This document shows, piece by piece, positions 25,997 to 34,452 of a DNA stretch of 64,000 nucleotides. The translations under genes and the position numbers were made by a program. Each line of letters begins with the position of its first letter. The first letter of the stretch is position 1. Source of the stretch: Oceanobacillus sp. CFH 90083 (GTDB taxonomy: Bacteria; Bacillota; Bacilli; Bacillales; Amphibacillaceae); the NCBI RefSeq assembly GCF_009389585.1, contig NZ_VIYG01000004.1:186001-250000 (forward strand). The letters are read 5' to 3'. The notes under the pieces are model-generated. The model worked only from the letters and a program-made list of their open reading frames with translations. It was not told the origin of the DNA and ran no database searches.

Positions 25997-26176
25997 ACAA
26001 CGAATATCATATCAGTATTTAAATCGGAAAACAATAGGTTTTGTATTGGTTTTTATTATTTTGACAGACTAACGTATGTATTATGGAATCATTATTTCAA
26101 AAGGGCGTCTTTAGTTAGTAAAAGAAGAAGCCAGGAAAACATTTTTGACCGCTGGGCTTTCTTCATCTATAATTAG

Positions 26177-26189
26177 TTACATTAAGTAA
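26177..26189. promoter_or_regulatory. TTAC-N5-GTAA operator candidate upstream of catE
   Basis: TTAC ATTAA GTAA lies 54 bases before the catE start. As I recall, TTAC-N5-GTAA is the operator type described for the DUF24/MarR-family regulator CatR at B. subtilis catDE. Confidence 0.5.
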
Positions 26190-26242
26190 GTGAATTATTT
26201 TTAGTGAAATCTAAAATAACCTAGAAAGGTGATTAATATAAA

Positions 26243-27100
26243 ATGGAAAAGAAATTTTTCGAAGCTCCGACAATCCATGTATCAGATATAACTATTCAAG
26301 TAGCTGACTTACAGCGATCTATTCAATTTTATCAAGATTTTCTGGGCTTTCAGGTGATGAAGGAAACAGCAGATAAAGCAATGCTTACAGCGGACGGGAA
26401 AAAGGCTTTAATCACTCTGGAGCAGCCGGAAGAGGTTGTGTCAAAGCAAAGAAGGACAACAGGTCTCTATCATGTTGCGATTCTGCTGCCAGAACGAAAA
26501 GACTTGGCAATATTTTTAAAACATCTTCTGCAAGAAGGAAGACAGTATACGCTGCAATTAGGCGCTTCTGACCATTTAGTCAGTGAAGCACTCTATTTCT
26601 CAGACCCGGATGGAAATGGAATTGAAGTAGCACGAGACCGGTTATCGGAAAGCTGGAATTGGTCAGGAGAATCGGTGCAAATGAGTACGGAGCCGCTGGA
26701 TGCAGATGGGCTTCTTGAACAGGCATCTGAGGAATGGAGCGGTATGCCTGAAGAAACACTGATTGGACATATTCATTTACATGTGAATGATTTGGCAAAA
26801 GCGAAGAAATTCTATGTAGAAGGATTAGGCTTTCAAGAGGTAACAGCTTATCCTGGAGCTGCTTTCTTATCTGATAATGGCTATCATCACCATGTTGCAA
26901 TTAATACATGGAATGGAGAAGGCGTACCAATCCCTGATTCTAATGAAGTTGGATTGAAATTCTTTACAATAACATATCCAGTTAAAGAAGAGATAGATAA
27001 GGTTATTCAAAGGCTTGAAGCTTTAGGCTATTCTATTCATGACGGGAGGGTAAAGGATCCTGCAGGAAATCAAATTTTTCTGGCTGAGTCGGCAAAGTAA
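26243..27100 (+). CDS. catE: Catechol-2,3-dioxygenase / VOC protein, CatE-like
   Basis: A 285-residue protein with two vicinal-oxygen-chelate domains (about residues 8-125 and 170-280). IGHIHLHVNDL and YHHHVAINTW carry the likely metal-binding histidines; SEALYFSDPDGNGIE and the overall order match B. subtilis CatE closely. CatE opens the ring of catechols and protects against catechol and quinone stress. An operator-like TTAC-N5-GTAA site lies upstream, and mhqD and mhqR, which belong to the same stress response, are 1-3 kb downstream. Enzymatic specificity is inferred from similarity as I recall it. Confidence 0.85.
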   Translation: MEKKFFEAPTIHVSDITIQVADLQRSIQFYQDFLGFQVMKETADKAMLTADGKKALITLEQPEEVVSKQRRTTGLYHVAILLPERKDLAIFLKHLLQEGRQYTLQLGASDHLVSEALYFSDPDGNGIEVARDRLSESWNWSGESVQMSTEPLDADGLLEQASEEWSGMPEETLIGHIHLHVNDLAKAKKFYVEGLGFQEVTAYPGAAFLSDNGYHHHVAINTWNGEGVPIPDSNEVGLKFFTITYPVKEEIDKVIQRLEALGYSIHDGRVKDPAGNQIFLAESAK

Positions 27101-27187
27101 GAAGCAATTACCTGAAAATAGTGGATAGGCAAATACAGTTAAGGTAGAATAAAAACACAATATGTAATAAGAGATGGGGAGTAGTTC

Positions 27188-28138
27188 ATGGAATATATCT
27201 TATTAATTATTGGGTTTGCATTGTTAGTAAAAGGAGCAGATTGGTTTGTTGACGGCTCCTCCAATATTGCTCAGCTGCTGCGGGTTCCGCCGATTTTAAT
27301 CGGATTGACAATTGTAGCCCTTGGAACAAGTGCACCGGAAGCAACGGTAAGTATTATTGCAGCAGTACAGGGTACAGCCGATGTAGCGGTGGGAAATGTA
27401 GTTGGAAGCAATATTTTTAATATTACACTGGTTGTTGGATTGGCTGCTGCTATTTATCCGCTTCGGGTTCAAAATGAAATGATTGTCAAACAGATTCCTT
27501 TTGCGTTATTGGCAGCAGTAGCTTTATTTGCCTTAGGAAGCGATGTGCTGCTTCAAGGATCAGCAGAAAATATCCTCAGCAGAAGTGATGGAATCATCTT
27601 CTTCCTGTTTTTGGCAATTTTCATGTATTACATTATTGAGGTTGGTTTGAAAAGCAGGAAAGAGACGAAAGCTATTAAAGATTCCAATGTAAAGTGGGGA
27701 AAGAGTACATGGATCACCCTTCTGGGGTTGGCAGCAATTATTATCGGAGGGCAATTCGTGGTGACCAATGCAACAGAAATTGCTTTGTCACTGGGGATGA
27801 GTGAAGCTTTAGTTGGTTTGACTATTGTTGCAATAGGAACTTCATTGCCTGAATTAGTGACCTCCATATCGGCAGCGCTAAAAAATGAAAGTGAGATAGC
27901 ACTAGGGAATGTAGTCGGCAGCGGGATTTTTAATATTTTATTTGTGCTTGGTGCAGCATCGCTGATTTCTCCTTTAGCCATCAATCCTGTTATCTTCACG
28001 GATATTTGGATAATGATTGTACTGACCATCCTTTTATTAATTTTTTCCCGGACAAGCTTCCGGATTGGACGTAGAGAGGGGATTATACTTGCCCTTATCT
28101 ATGTAGCGTATACAGTCTATATTATTATTAGAAATTAA
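27188..28138 (+). CDS. Calcium/sodium antiporter, CaCA family (YrbG-like)
   Basis: A 316-residue membrane protein with ten or so segments arranged as two inverted halves. The alpha repeats are plain: ALGTSAPEATVSI with VGNVVGSNIFNI in the first half, and IGTSLPELVTSI with LGNVVGSGIFNI in the second. It exchanges a divalent cation for sodium or protons across the membrane. The start is preceded by GGGGAG. It follows catE on the same strand by 87 bases, which may be chance. A bidirectional terminator follows. Confidence 0.92.
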   Translation: MEYILLIIGFALLVKGADWFVDGSSNIAQLLRVPPILIGLTIVALGTSAPEATVSIIAAVQGTADVAVGNVVGSNIFNITLVVGLAAAIYPLRVQNEMIVKQIPFALLAAVALFALGSDVLLQGSAENILSRSDGIIFFLFLAIFMYYIIEVGLKSRKETKAIKDSNVKWGKSTWITLLGLAAIIIGGQFVVTNATEIALSLGMSEALVGLTIVAIGTSLPELVTSISAALKNESEIALGNVVGSGIFNILFVLGAASLISPLAINPVIFTDIWIMIVLTILLLIFSRTSFRIGRREGIILALIYVAYTVYIIIRN

Positions 28139-28168
28139 AACAGAAGGAGAAAAGGCTCTCCTTCTGTT
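28139..28168. terminator. Bidirectional terminator between antiporter and mhqD
   Basis: AACAGAAGGAGA and TCTCCTTCTGTT, 12 perfect base pairs with a 6-base loop, between two convergent genes. Confidence 0.85.
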
Positions 28169-28766
28169 ACTTTGCATACCAGCCAGCAGCTGCTTTAACC
28201 TCACTCATTGTCAGCTGATGACCATTACTTTCCCAATGAATATCAACATTAGCACCGGCATTTGTCAGCAAACGCTCTAATTCCTCTGCCTCTTCCGGTG
28301 AACACATCGGGTCATTATCCCCAGCAGCAATAAATACCTCTGTTCCAGTTAAATCCGGAAGGTCGATGCCTTTTCTGGGAACCATCGGATGATGCAGGAT
28401 TACCTTTTGCAAGGAATCTTTATAATGGAATAAAAGGCTTCCGGCAATATTAGCTCCATTCGAATAGCCAATAGCGGTAATCTGCTTCCGGTCAAAGCCA
28501 ATTCTTTGGCTTGCTTCATTTAAAAATTCATGTAATTCCTCCGTGCGTTTGATTAAATCTTCTTCATCAAAAACGCCTTCTGCCAGACGACGGAAAAAGC
28601 GCGGCATGCCATTTTCTAATACATTCCCCCGTACACTCAGGATATTTGCATCTGGATCAATGATTTTTGCCAAGGGTAATAAATCGCTCTCTGTTCCGCC
28701 AGTTCCGTGTAAGAGAAGCAGGGTAGGGCCAGTGGGACCTGCTTTTTCTTCATAGATATATTTCAT
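28167..28766 (-). CDS. mhqD: Carboxylesterase/phospholipase-type hydrolase, MhqD-like
   Basis: A 199-residue alpha/beta hydrolase of the short carboxylesterase family. LLLLHGTGGTESDL holds the oxyanion loop, GYSNGANIAG the nucleophile elbow, AAGDNDPMC the aspartate and ESNGHQLT the histidine. The length and motifs match B. subtilis MhqD, a hydrolase induced by methylhydroquinone and catechol. It lies 20 bases downstream of an MhqR-like repressor gene on the same strand, so the two form one operon. Its true substrate is unknown. Confidence 0.85.
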   Translation of the reverse strand: MKYIYEEKAGPTGPTLLLLHGTGGTESDLLPLAKIIDPDANILSVRGNVLENGMPRFFRRLAEGVFDEEDLIKRTEELHEFLNEASQRIGFDRKQITAIGYSNGANIAGSLLFHYKDSLQKVILHHPMVPRKGIDLPDLTGTEVFIAAGDNDPMCSPEEAEELERLLTNAGANVDIHWESNGHQLTMSEVKAAAGWYAK

Positions 28767-28786
28767 GATTTTTCATCCCTTTCTGT

Positions 28787-29224
28787 TTAATATGCTTTAT
28801 CGCTTGCTTTATGCCCGACCTTCTTCAAGACATCGATAACGGTCTCTTTATCGCTTTCCGGAATTCCTTCAAACAGCTCTTCAATTACCTGCTGATGCTT
28901 CGGGAAAATATCATCCATGGTTTGTTTTCCCTTAGCTGTGATTTCTAAATAGACTGCTCTTCTGTCGTCAGGACAATTTGTCCGGATGAGAAGTTCCTTT
29001 TTTTCAAGCTTATCAATCACGTATGTTATCGAGCCTGTGCTGATTAGTACCGATTCCGAAATTTCCCGGATGGTCTGTCTGCCTTTATGGTATAGTGCTT
29101 CTAAAATAGCAAAGTCGGATGCACGCATGCCATGTTTTTTCATATCCTGTTTCGTGACTTCTTCTAACGCTTTAGATGCTTTCATGATAATAACAAAGGT
29201 CTTTAGTGATAAATTCTCAGACAT
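28787..29224 (-). CDS. mhqR: MarR-family regulator, MhqR-like
   Basis: A 145-residue MarR winged-helix protein: LEALYHKGRQTIREISESV and STGSITYVIDKLEKKELLIR form the HTH, and CPDDRRAVYLEITAKG the wing. The sequence is close to MhqR of B. subtilis, the repressor of quinone-resistance genes, as far as I can recall it. It is followed by the mhqD-like hydrolase. An AT-rich inverted repeat (29272-29294) upstream may be its own operator. GGAGG precedes the start. Confidence 0.85.
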   Translation of the reverse strand: MSENLSLKTFVIIMKASKALEEVTKQDMKKHGMRASDFAILEALYHKGRQTIREISESVLISTGSITYVIDKLEKKELLIRTNCPDDRRAVYLEITAKGKQTMDDIFPKHQQVIEELFEGIPESDKETVIDVLKKVGHKASDKAY

Positions 29225-29271
29225 TTGTTGGCCTCCTTTTTAAAAAGTATATAGTACAGATTTAAATGTTT

Positions 29272-29294
29272 TTAATTAAGATATATTTAATTAA
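29272..29294. promoter_or_regulatory. Inverted repeat upstream of mhqR
   Basis: Two TTAATTAA palindromes separated by GATATAT lie about 50 bases before the mhqR start; a candidate autoregulatory site. It differs from the MhqR box I recall from B. subtilis. Confidence 0.4.
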
Positions 29295-29426
29295 ATAATA
29301 ATGAATTATAATTTGCTTGTCAATATGATAGGAGCCAGTTAAATCTGGCAGTTGCTAAATCCAATGAATCGTTTCAAGCCTGTCTATTGTTTTTCTGGTA
29401 TTTACAATTCTTCTAATAAATAATGG

Positions 29427-29455
29427 AAAGCACCTGCAGTAGACACAGGTGCTTT
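29427..29455. other. Perfect 10-bp hairpin in the mhqR-fetB gap
   Basis: AAAGCACCTG and CAGGTGCTTT with a 9-base loop. No long T-run follows on either strand, so terminator function is uncertain. Confidence 0.5.
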
Positions 29456-29478
29456 GAAGCTATGTTGATAAAATATTA

Positions 29479-29565
29479 TTACACTTTAAGAAAGTAAAAG
29501 TACAACTAAGGCAATCCTGCGTCTTTCAGGCTTGGCTTGTCAAGTTTTTCTTTAAAGAAAGATTC
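29479..29565 (-). repeat. Intergenic repeat module Y, compact copy
   Basis: Read on the minus strand it gives AAAGAAAAACTTGACAAGCC, then AAGCCTGAAAGACGCAGG, ATTGCCTTAGTTGTAC and TTTCTTAAAGTGTAA. The copy at 52823-53005 is the same sequence interrupted by a module X after CCTTAGTTG. Confidence 0.75.
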
Positions 29566-29583
29566 TTTTTCCCATCTCTAAAC

Positions 29584-30351
29584 CTAATCTTCTGCCTCTG
29601 TCTTAATCTTTAGCATTTGCATCCGTTCATTAAAAAGAGATGGATAGGACAGAAAACCAAGCATAATACTGGTTACAGCAGCTGTAGTCAATAATAAAAA
29701 GAGAATTAACAGCTGGAATTGAACGGCTTGAATCGGGTCTGCTCCAGCAATAATCTGTCCGCTCATCATTCCCGGCAATTGAACGAGACCAATTGTTTTT
29801 TGACTTTCAATTGTCGGAATCAAGCTGGCCTTAATCGAATGAATCAGCGGCAGATGGATCGCCTGCTTCGGAGTTCCTCCTAAAGAAAGCAGCAGCTCCG
29901 TTTCTTTTTTCTGCGATTGAAATTCCGCTGTGAAACGGTTAAGAAAAAGAATGGAAAGCACCATGGAATTGCCGACAACCATGCCGCTGATTGGAATAAT
30001 ATACTGCGCGGTTGCAGGTGTAATATGAAAGCCTAATAAAATACCCTGTGTCAGCAGCTCGATAAAGACAAATGTCAGAATCAGCTTCCAGACAATACCC
30101 TTGATGGAGGCTCCTTTTTTCTGGGCATTATGGGTTGCTGCACCAATCATGAGAGCGACCATCAGAATGATAAAAAGAAAGCTTTCTGACTCAAAGACAA
30201 AGGTTAAAATATAACCGACTGCCACAAGCTGAATAATAGAACGGATCGTAGCAATCAAGGTGTCCTTCTCTAATCCCAGCTTCAGCGTTTTGGAAAGAGC
30301 TAAGGGAATCAGTACAAAAATAAGAGACAAGCTCAGTGTAAGAAAACTCAT
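29584..30351 (-). CDS. fetB: Iron-export type ABC permease FetB (UPF0014/YbbM)
   Basis: A 255-residue membrane protein with about seven hydrophobic segments. LEKDTLIATIRSIIQLVAVG, ISGMVVGNSMVLSILFLNR and QLPGMMSGQIIAGADP are signatures of the UPF0014/FetB family. In E. coli FetAB exports iron and helps against oxidative stress. The start overlaps the last base of fetA. The gene ends before a module Y repeat with no clear terminator. Confidence 0.9.
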   Translation of the reverse strand: MSFLTLSLSLIFVLIPLALSKTLKLGLEKDTLIATIRSIIQLVAVGYILTFVFESESFLFIILMVALMIGAATHNAQKKGASIKGIVWKLILTFVFIELLTQGILLGFHITPATAQYIIPISGMVVGNSMVLSILFLNRFTAEFQSQKKETELLLSLGGTPKQAIHLPLIHSIKASLIPTIESQKTIGLVQLPGMMSGQIIAGADPIQAVQFQLLILFLLLTTAAVTSIMLGFLSYPSLFNERMQMLKIKTEAED

Positions 30352-31091
30352 TAGCCTTCCCCCTTTATGAATTCCTGTACTTGGGGATTAACTGGATTTT
30401 TTAAGATATCGGTACTTCCTGATTCAATTAGTTCGCCATTCATCATGACCCATGTATAATCGCCAATATGTAATGCCTGGTCTAAGTTATGAGTAATCCA
30501 GGCAATGGTCACGGAAAATTCCTTGTTTACATGCTGGATTAAATGCTCCACCTCTGATGTAGAGATACGATCCAGAGAGGAGGTGATTTCATCGAGCAGC
30601 AATACCTTTGGACGGTTGACAAGTGTACGTGCAATCGATATTTTCTGGCGCTGACCGCCTGATAAATCTGTTACATCCCGGTTGAGAAAAGAAGCATCTA
30701 ATCCGACTTGTGTCAGCAAATGTTTTGCCTCATCCTGTTCTAATGCTTGATTTTGCAATGTTTTAGGCATAGCCAGATTTTTATAAACCGTGCCGCGCAG
30801 CATGGTGGCATCCTGTAATGCAATACCAACTGTACGCCGTAACGCAGTCGGTTCCATCGTTTGAATATTTTCTCCAAACAGATGAATATCTCCTTGTGTT
30901 GGCGAAATCAGCCCGTTTAATAAGCGGAAAATCGTCGTTTTTCCAGCTCCGGAAGGTCCGACGAATGTGGTAATTTTTCCTTCAGGGAGGAAGCCGGATA
31001 CATCTTTAATAATATCTAAATCGTCATCGGCATAGCTGACGTGATTTAGCCCCATTGCTGCTCTACCGTTTTGTTTATTTGCTTGCTGCAT
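30351..31091 (-). CDS. fetA: ABC transporter ATP-binding protein FetA (YbbL)
   Basis: A 246-residue ATPase with Walker A GPSGAGKTTIFRLL, LQDATMLRGTVYKNL, the signature LSGGQRQKISIAR and Walker B VLLLDEITSSLD. The one-base overlap with fetB and the family pairing support the FetAB assignment. Translation starts at ATG 31091 after AAAGGA. A role in iron efflux fits a genome region that also holds siderophore uptake genes and catalase, but no Fur or PerR site is obvious directly upstream. Confidence 0.9.
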   Translation of the reverse strand: MQQANKQNGRAAMGLNHVSYADDDLDIIKDVSGFLPEGKITTFVGPSGAGKTTIFRLLNGLISPTQGDIHLFGENIQTMEPTALRRTVGIALQDATMLRGTVYKNLAMPKTLQNQALEQDEAKHLLTQVGLDASFLNRDVTDLSGGQRQKISIARTLVNRPKVLLLDEITSSLDRISTSEVEHLIQHVNKEFSVTIAWITHNLDQALHIGDYTWVMMNGELIESGSTDILKNPVNPQVQEFIKGEG

Positions 31092-31128
31092 GATCAGGAT
31101 CCTTTCTGCGATGATATATAAAGCACAA

Positions 31129-31150
31129 CAGGAGAGAAATGGCTCTCCTG
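31129..31150 (-). terminator. Hairpin after the ABC-F gene
   Basis: CAGGAGAG and CTCTCCTG with a 6-base loop, just downstream of the ABC-F stop on the minus strand; the T-run is interrupted. Confidence 0.55.
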
Positions 31151-31170
31151 CCGGGCAAGGTTTTATTTTA

Positions 31171-32760
31171 TCATTTCTTTTGCTGGTTTAAAAGAGTCCG
31201 CTTTTGCTGGAGAAGCTTCTGGAATTCCTGTTCTAATTCATCGGAAGGATCCAGACTGAGCTTGCTTAATACTTCTGTCAGCTTTGTTTCAACGATCATT
31301 AACTGCTGTTCTGTTGGATTTTGCTGTGATTTTTTTTCCGCAGGTTCTTCATGCAGCTGCCGGAAGCTTCCCTCAAAAAAAGTGAGCTCCTGATTGTTGA
31401 TTTCAATCATTTTTGTTGCAATGTTTTCGATAAACTGCCGATCATGGGAAACAAATAAAACCGTTCCCTCATAAGCCTGAAGCAGACCCTCCAAAGCTTC
31501 CACCGCTTCGATATCCAGATAGTTTGTCGGCTCATCAAGAATCAGCATATTGATATCACTGACAAAAAGCTTTGCAAATGCGACCTTTACCTGTTCGCCG
31601 CCACTAAGCACGTGCACAGGCTTAAACACATCATCACGATAAAAATGCAGCCTTGCTAAAACTGTCCGAATCAGTGTTTCATCGTGTTTAGAGGTTTCTT
31701 TGGCATTTTCCAGTATCGACTTTTCGGGATCTAATGTGGAAAGGTCCTGCTTAAAATAGCCAATTTTAACAGATGGGTTTAAGGTGATACCGGTATCTTT
31801 CTGCATTATTTTTCTTACAAAGGTTGTTTTTCCTGCCCCATTTGGACCGATGATACCGACCTTGTCTCCACCCTTTATATTTAGACTGGCTTTTTTCCAT
31901 AATTGTTTCCCGGGAACAGTCCCTTCAACATCCTCTATCCGCAAAATAATTTTCTGCTGTAATCTCTCTTGATGAGGGAGTGTCATTTTTAAAGGGGCAG
32001 CTTCTCTTACCTTTTCCACTTTTTCCAGATTCTCTAGCCTTGTTTCCAGAGCTTTGGATGTTTTTTGCAGCTTTTTTTGCTTTTTCGCAAAGTAGGGCTT
32101 AGCCCCTTTTAAAGATTCTTCGGTAGAACCGATTTTACTTTTTGGTGTTTTGGTTGCCCGCTGTGCTTTTTGCTCTTTTTTCTCGATTGCACGTTCAAGC
32201 TGTTGTTTTTTCTGCTGATAATGTTCATAATCCAGGCGCTGTTTTTCCACTGCTTTTTCCTTCTGCTGCCGGTAAGCTGTATAGTTTCCCGAATAAATTT
32301 TCAAAGTTTGTTCATCAATTTCCCAGATTTCATCGCATAACTTATCTAAAAAATTGCGGTCATGGGAGACAATAATTAGTGCTCCCTGCCAATGAGACAG
32401 CTGTTTTTCCAGCCATTCAATATGAACGGTATCCAGATTTGTCGTCGGTTCATCTGCAAGGAGAAGGCCAGTTTGCTTTTTTAAAGCCTCAACGATATAA
32501 GCCTGTGTCACCTCACCGCCGCTTTTTTGATCACGTTTCTTTTTTAATTGTGGCAATAACTCGACAGAAGTATACATATGAATCGTGCCTTGTTCAGGCT
32601 GAATATTGCCGGCAAGCAGATTGAGCAGGGTTGTTTTTCCGGAGCCATTTTTACCGACCAAACCTATCCGGGCTTTGGCATAGACAGCCAGATGCTCGAT
32701 GGAAAATAATTCCCTGTCCTTGATGCTGTGTTTGATATGTTGTCCTTCTAAAATAGTCAT
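31171..32760 (-). CDS. ABC-F ribosomal protection protein (VmlR/Vga/Msr-like)
   Basis: A 529-residue soluble protein with two ABC domains and no membrane segment. Walker A motifs are GKNGSGKTT and GPNGAGKTT, with signatures around KSGGEV and LSGGEQ and Walker B LLLADEPTTNLD and MLILDEPTNYLD. Between them is a long, very basic, helical interdomain linker (about residues 180-290) as in antibiotic-resistance ABC-F proteins. A C-terminal coiled coil is rich in Gln and Lys. The start ATG 32760 follows GGAGATGATCTT. Such proteins displace lincosamide, streptogramin, pleuromutilin or macrolide drugs from ribosomes; the drug range here is unknown. The leader contains a transcription attenuator. Confidence 0.9.
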   Translation of the reverse strand: MTILEGQHIKHSIKDRELFSIEHLAVYAKARIGLVGKNGSGKTTLLNLLAGNIQPEQGTIHMYTSVELLPQLKKKRDQKSGGEVTQAYIVEALKKQTGLLLADEPTTNLDTVHIEWLEKQLSHWQGALIIVSHDRNFLDKLCDEIWEIDEQTLKIYSGNYTAYRQQKEKAVEKQRLDYEHYQQKKQQLERAIEKKEQKAQRATKTPKSKIGSTEESLKGAKPYFAKKQKKLQKTSKALETRLENLEKVEKVREAAPLKMTLPHQERLQQKIILRIEDVEGTVPGKQLWKKASLNIKGGDKVGIIGPNGAGKTTFVRKIMQKDTGITLNPSVKIGYFKQDLSTLDPEKSILENAKETSKHDETLIRTVLARLHFYRDDVFKPVHVLSGGEQVKVAFAKLFVSDINMLILDEPTNYLDIEAVEALEGLLQAYEGTVLFVSHDRQFIENIATKMIEINNQELTFFEGSFRQLHEEPAEKKSQQNPTEQQLMIVETKLTEVLSKLSLDPSDELEQEFQKLLQQKRTLLNQQKK

Positions 32761-32810
32761 AAGATCATCTCCGTATCTGTTAAGGGATCGAATAAGGAGT
32801 GTCTGCAAAT

Positions 32811-33048
32811 GACAAAACCCCTATTCTGCGTTCAGAACAGGGGTCGCCAAAAAAGGATATAAGCATATGTTTCGCTCATTCCATGCGGGTACCACAAAGG
32901 ATAAAGGCTAATCCTGTTCTGAAATCATTCCATAAAAGCATGAAAAATAACACAGCAAAATCATATTGATCGCCCTGCTGTTATCATCCTTTTATTTGAA
33001 TTCATTCTTTAAAAAACAGGATTAGTACTTCATGTTCCCTTTGTTCAC
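32811..33048 (-). promoter_or_regulatory. Transcription attenuator in the ABC-F leader
   Basis: Read on the minus strand there are four segments. Segment 1 CTAATCCTGTT (33015-33025) can pair with AACAGGATTAG in segment 2 (32908-32923). Segment 2 also contains TTCAGAACAGG, which pairs with CCTGTTCTGAA in segment 3 (32831-32841). Segment 3 pairs with segment 4 (32818-32828) as an 11-bp terminator stem followed by TTTTG. A tiny ORF (ATGAAGTACTAA, 33033-33022) ends inside segment 1, so a stalled ribosome would favour antitermination. Confidence 0.8.
33022..33033 (-). CDS. Candidate leader peptide MKY (or GTG-initiated MNKGNMKY)
   Basis: ATG AAG TAC TAA, optionally extended from a GTG at 33048. 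AAAGGGTGA upstream could serve as ribosome binding site. Its stop codon lies in attenuator segment 1. Existence as a translated peptide is inferred from the attenuator geometry. Confidence 0.45.
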   Translation of the reverse strand: MKY

Positions 33049-33070
33049 CCTTTCGATAGTTGTTGATTAC

Positions 33071-33099
33071 AGTATAGCGGAAAAAGAAGCATTTGTCAC
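33071..33099 (-). promoter_or_regulatory. Sigma-A type promoter of the ABC-F leader
   Basis: On the minus strand GTGACA (33099-33094) and TATACT (33076-33071) are separated by 17 bp. Transcription would start around 33064, giving a leader of about 300 bases that includes the attenuator. Confidence 0.8.
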
Positions 33100-33164
33100 T
33101 AGAAGAAATACAGCGTTGGATAATTAACTTTCCGATTTTTTTAATTTAAACCATGCGATTCCAG

Positions 33165-33395
33165 TCATAATAAGATATTTAAGAGGGAGGCCACTAAAAT
33201 ACAGATTCCTATAAATAATAGATCGAGACCTTCCCAGCCACTCGCAAAAAGAAAACTGGCCATGATGAATAAAAGGCTTAACATACAAGTGATGAGAGGA
33301 AGAATAATTCTTTTTTCTCTGAAGAGCATACTGAGCAAAAATATAATAATTCCTATGACAATCGGATAAACAAAAAATGCTGTTAAACCATCCAT
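33165..33395 (-). CDS. Small membrane protein, YesK-like
   Basis: A 76-residue hydrophobic protein, MDGLTAFFVYPIVIGIIIFL onward, with three membrane segments and almost no loops. It resembles small YesK-like membrane proteins of Bacillus, without a firm match. I chose ATG 33395, with GTGGGAAAAG upstream; a GTG at 33407 would add four residues. A 113-codon frame over the same DNA on the same strand is less protein-like. The function is unknown. Confidence 0.55.
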   Translation of the reverse strand: MDGLTAFFVYPIVIGIIIFLLSMLFREKRIILPLITCMLSLLFIMASFLFASGWEGLDLLFIGICILVASLLNILL

Positions 33396-33517
33396 TTCTT
33401 TTCCCACTTAACAAGGTTTCTTTTATGAGAGGCACGCAGATAGCAACAAAGAAAAAAACGGACAAGCTCCAAATTCTGAATAAAAGAATATGAAATCATT
33501 GTCCGGGAATATATAAG

Positions 33518-34360
33518 TTATAAAGCTTTTGGTGTCTGATGTATGGAATTTTCCTGTACTGCATCTTTGATTAAGCAGTTACCCCGCCCATGGGGAATAC
33601 ACATTGGCGTACCGAAAATCGGGTCACATGCGATATTGCACCGCATACGAAATACTGCCGATACAAGCTCGGATGAAATCGTATCCTCCGGTTTTCCCTG
33701 TGCATATACTTTTTTGTCTTTAATCGCAATAATATGATGTGCGTAGCGGCTTGCCAGATTTAAATCATGCAATACCATTACAATCGTACGGCCGTCTTTT
33801 TCATTTAATTCAAACAGAAGGTCGAGGACATCAATTTGATGCGTTAAATCAAGATATGTGGTCGGTTCATCTAATAAAATAATATCTGTATCCTGCGCTA
33901 ATGTTAAAGCAATCCATGCACGCTGGCGCTGTCCGCCTGACAGCGAATCAACAGACTGATCTTTTAAATCTGCCATATTTGTATCCTCTAATGCCTTTTG
34001 TACAGCTTCTTCATCTTCTTTGGACCATTGCTTCATGACTTTACGATAAGGATGTCTGCCTTGTTTAACAAGCTCATATACAGTTAATCCTTCCGGGCTT
34101 GTTGGCGCCTGAGGGAGAATAGCCATATTCTGCGCAACTTCCCTTGTACGCATTTTAGCGATATTTTGCCCATTTAATATAACAGATCCCTGCTTTGGCT
34201 TTAATAAACGTGCCAAAGAACGTAATAAAGTTGATTTTCCACAGCCGTTAGGGCCGATAAAAACAGTGATTTCCCCTTTAGGGATTGAAATATCTAATTC
34301 ATCTATAATAATCCGGTCTCCGAACCTGAGTGTTAAGTTTTTTGCAGTTAGTGAGTTCAA
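33518..34360 (-). CDS. Iron-siderophore ABC transporter ATP-binding protein (FecE/YusV-like)
   Basis: A 280-residue ATPase with Walker A GPNGCGKSTLLRSL, LPQAPTSPEGLTVYELV (Q-loop), signature LSGGQRQRAWIAL and Walker B IILLDEPTTYLD. The order and the C-terminal MRCNIACDPIFGTPMC are typical of FecE/FhuC-type siderophore ATPases such as YusV. Translation starts at a TTG (34360) with AGGAGG eight bases away. A Fur-like box lies about 75 bases upstream. It probably powers the two permeases encoded at 36.3-38.3 kb, although one ATPase often serves several uptake systems. Confidence 0.92.
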   Translation of the reverse strand: MNSLTAKNLTLRFGDRIIIDELDISIPKGEITVFIGPNGCGKSTLLRSLARLLKPKQGSVILNGQNIAKMRTREVAQNMAILPQAPTSPEGLTVYELVKQGRHPYRKVMKQWSKEDEEAVQKALEDTNMADLKDQSVDSLSGGQRQRAWIALTLAQDTDIILLDEPTTYLDLTHQIDVLDLLFELNEKDGRTIVMVLHDLNLASRYAHHIIAIKDKKVYAQGKPEDTISSELVSAVFRMRCNIACDPIFGTPMCIPHGRGNCLIKDAVQENSIHQTPKAL

Positions 34361-34433
34361 TGAAAACGCCTCCTGACCTAAAAAGGTGCGTATAAGCTAC
34401 TAACTTCATTTTATTGCCTGGAAGATTAATAGT

Positions 34434-34452
34434 CAATGATAATAGTTTTCAA
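34434..34452. promoter_or_regulatory. Fur box candidate upstream of the siderophore ATPase
   Basis: The minus strand reads TTGAAAACTATTATCATTG; the core TGAAAAC-T-ATTATCA matches the 7-1-7 Fur consensus TGATAAT-N-ATTATCA with a perfect right half. Confidence 0.75.

Noticed and set aside
31171-32760. ABC exporter ATPase subunit
   Set aside because: Two ABC domains in one soluble chain, a long charged linker and no permease gene point to ABC-F ribosome protection rather than transport.
33124-33465. 113-codon frame over the YesK-like gene
   Set aside because: Its composition (many Tyr, His, Ser, no family pattern) looks like a shadow; the overlapping 76-residue membrane protein is more convincing.
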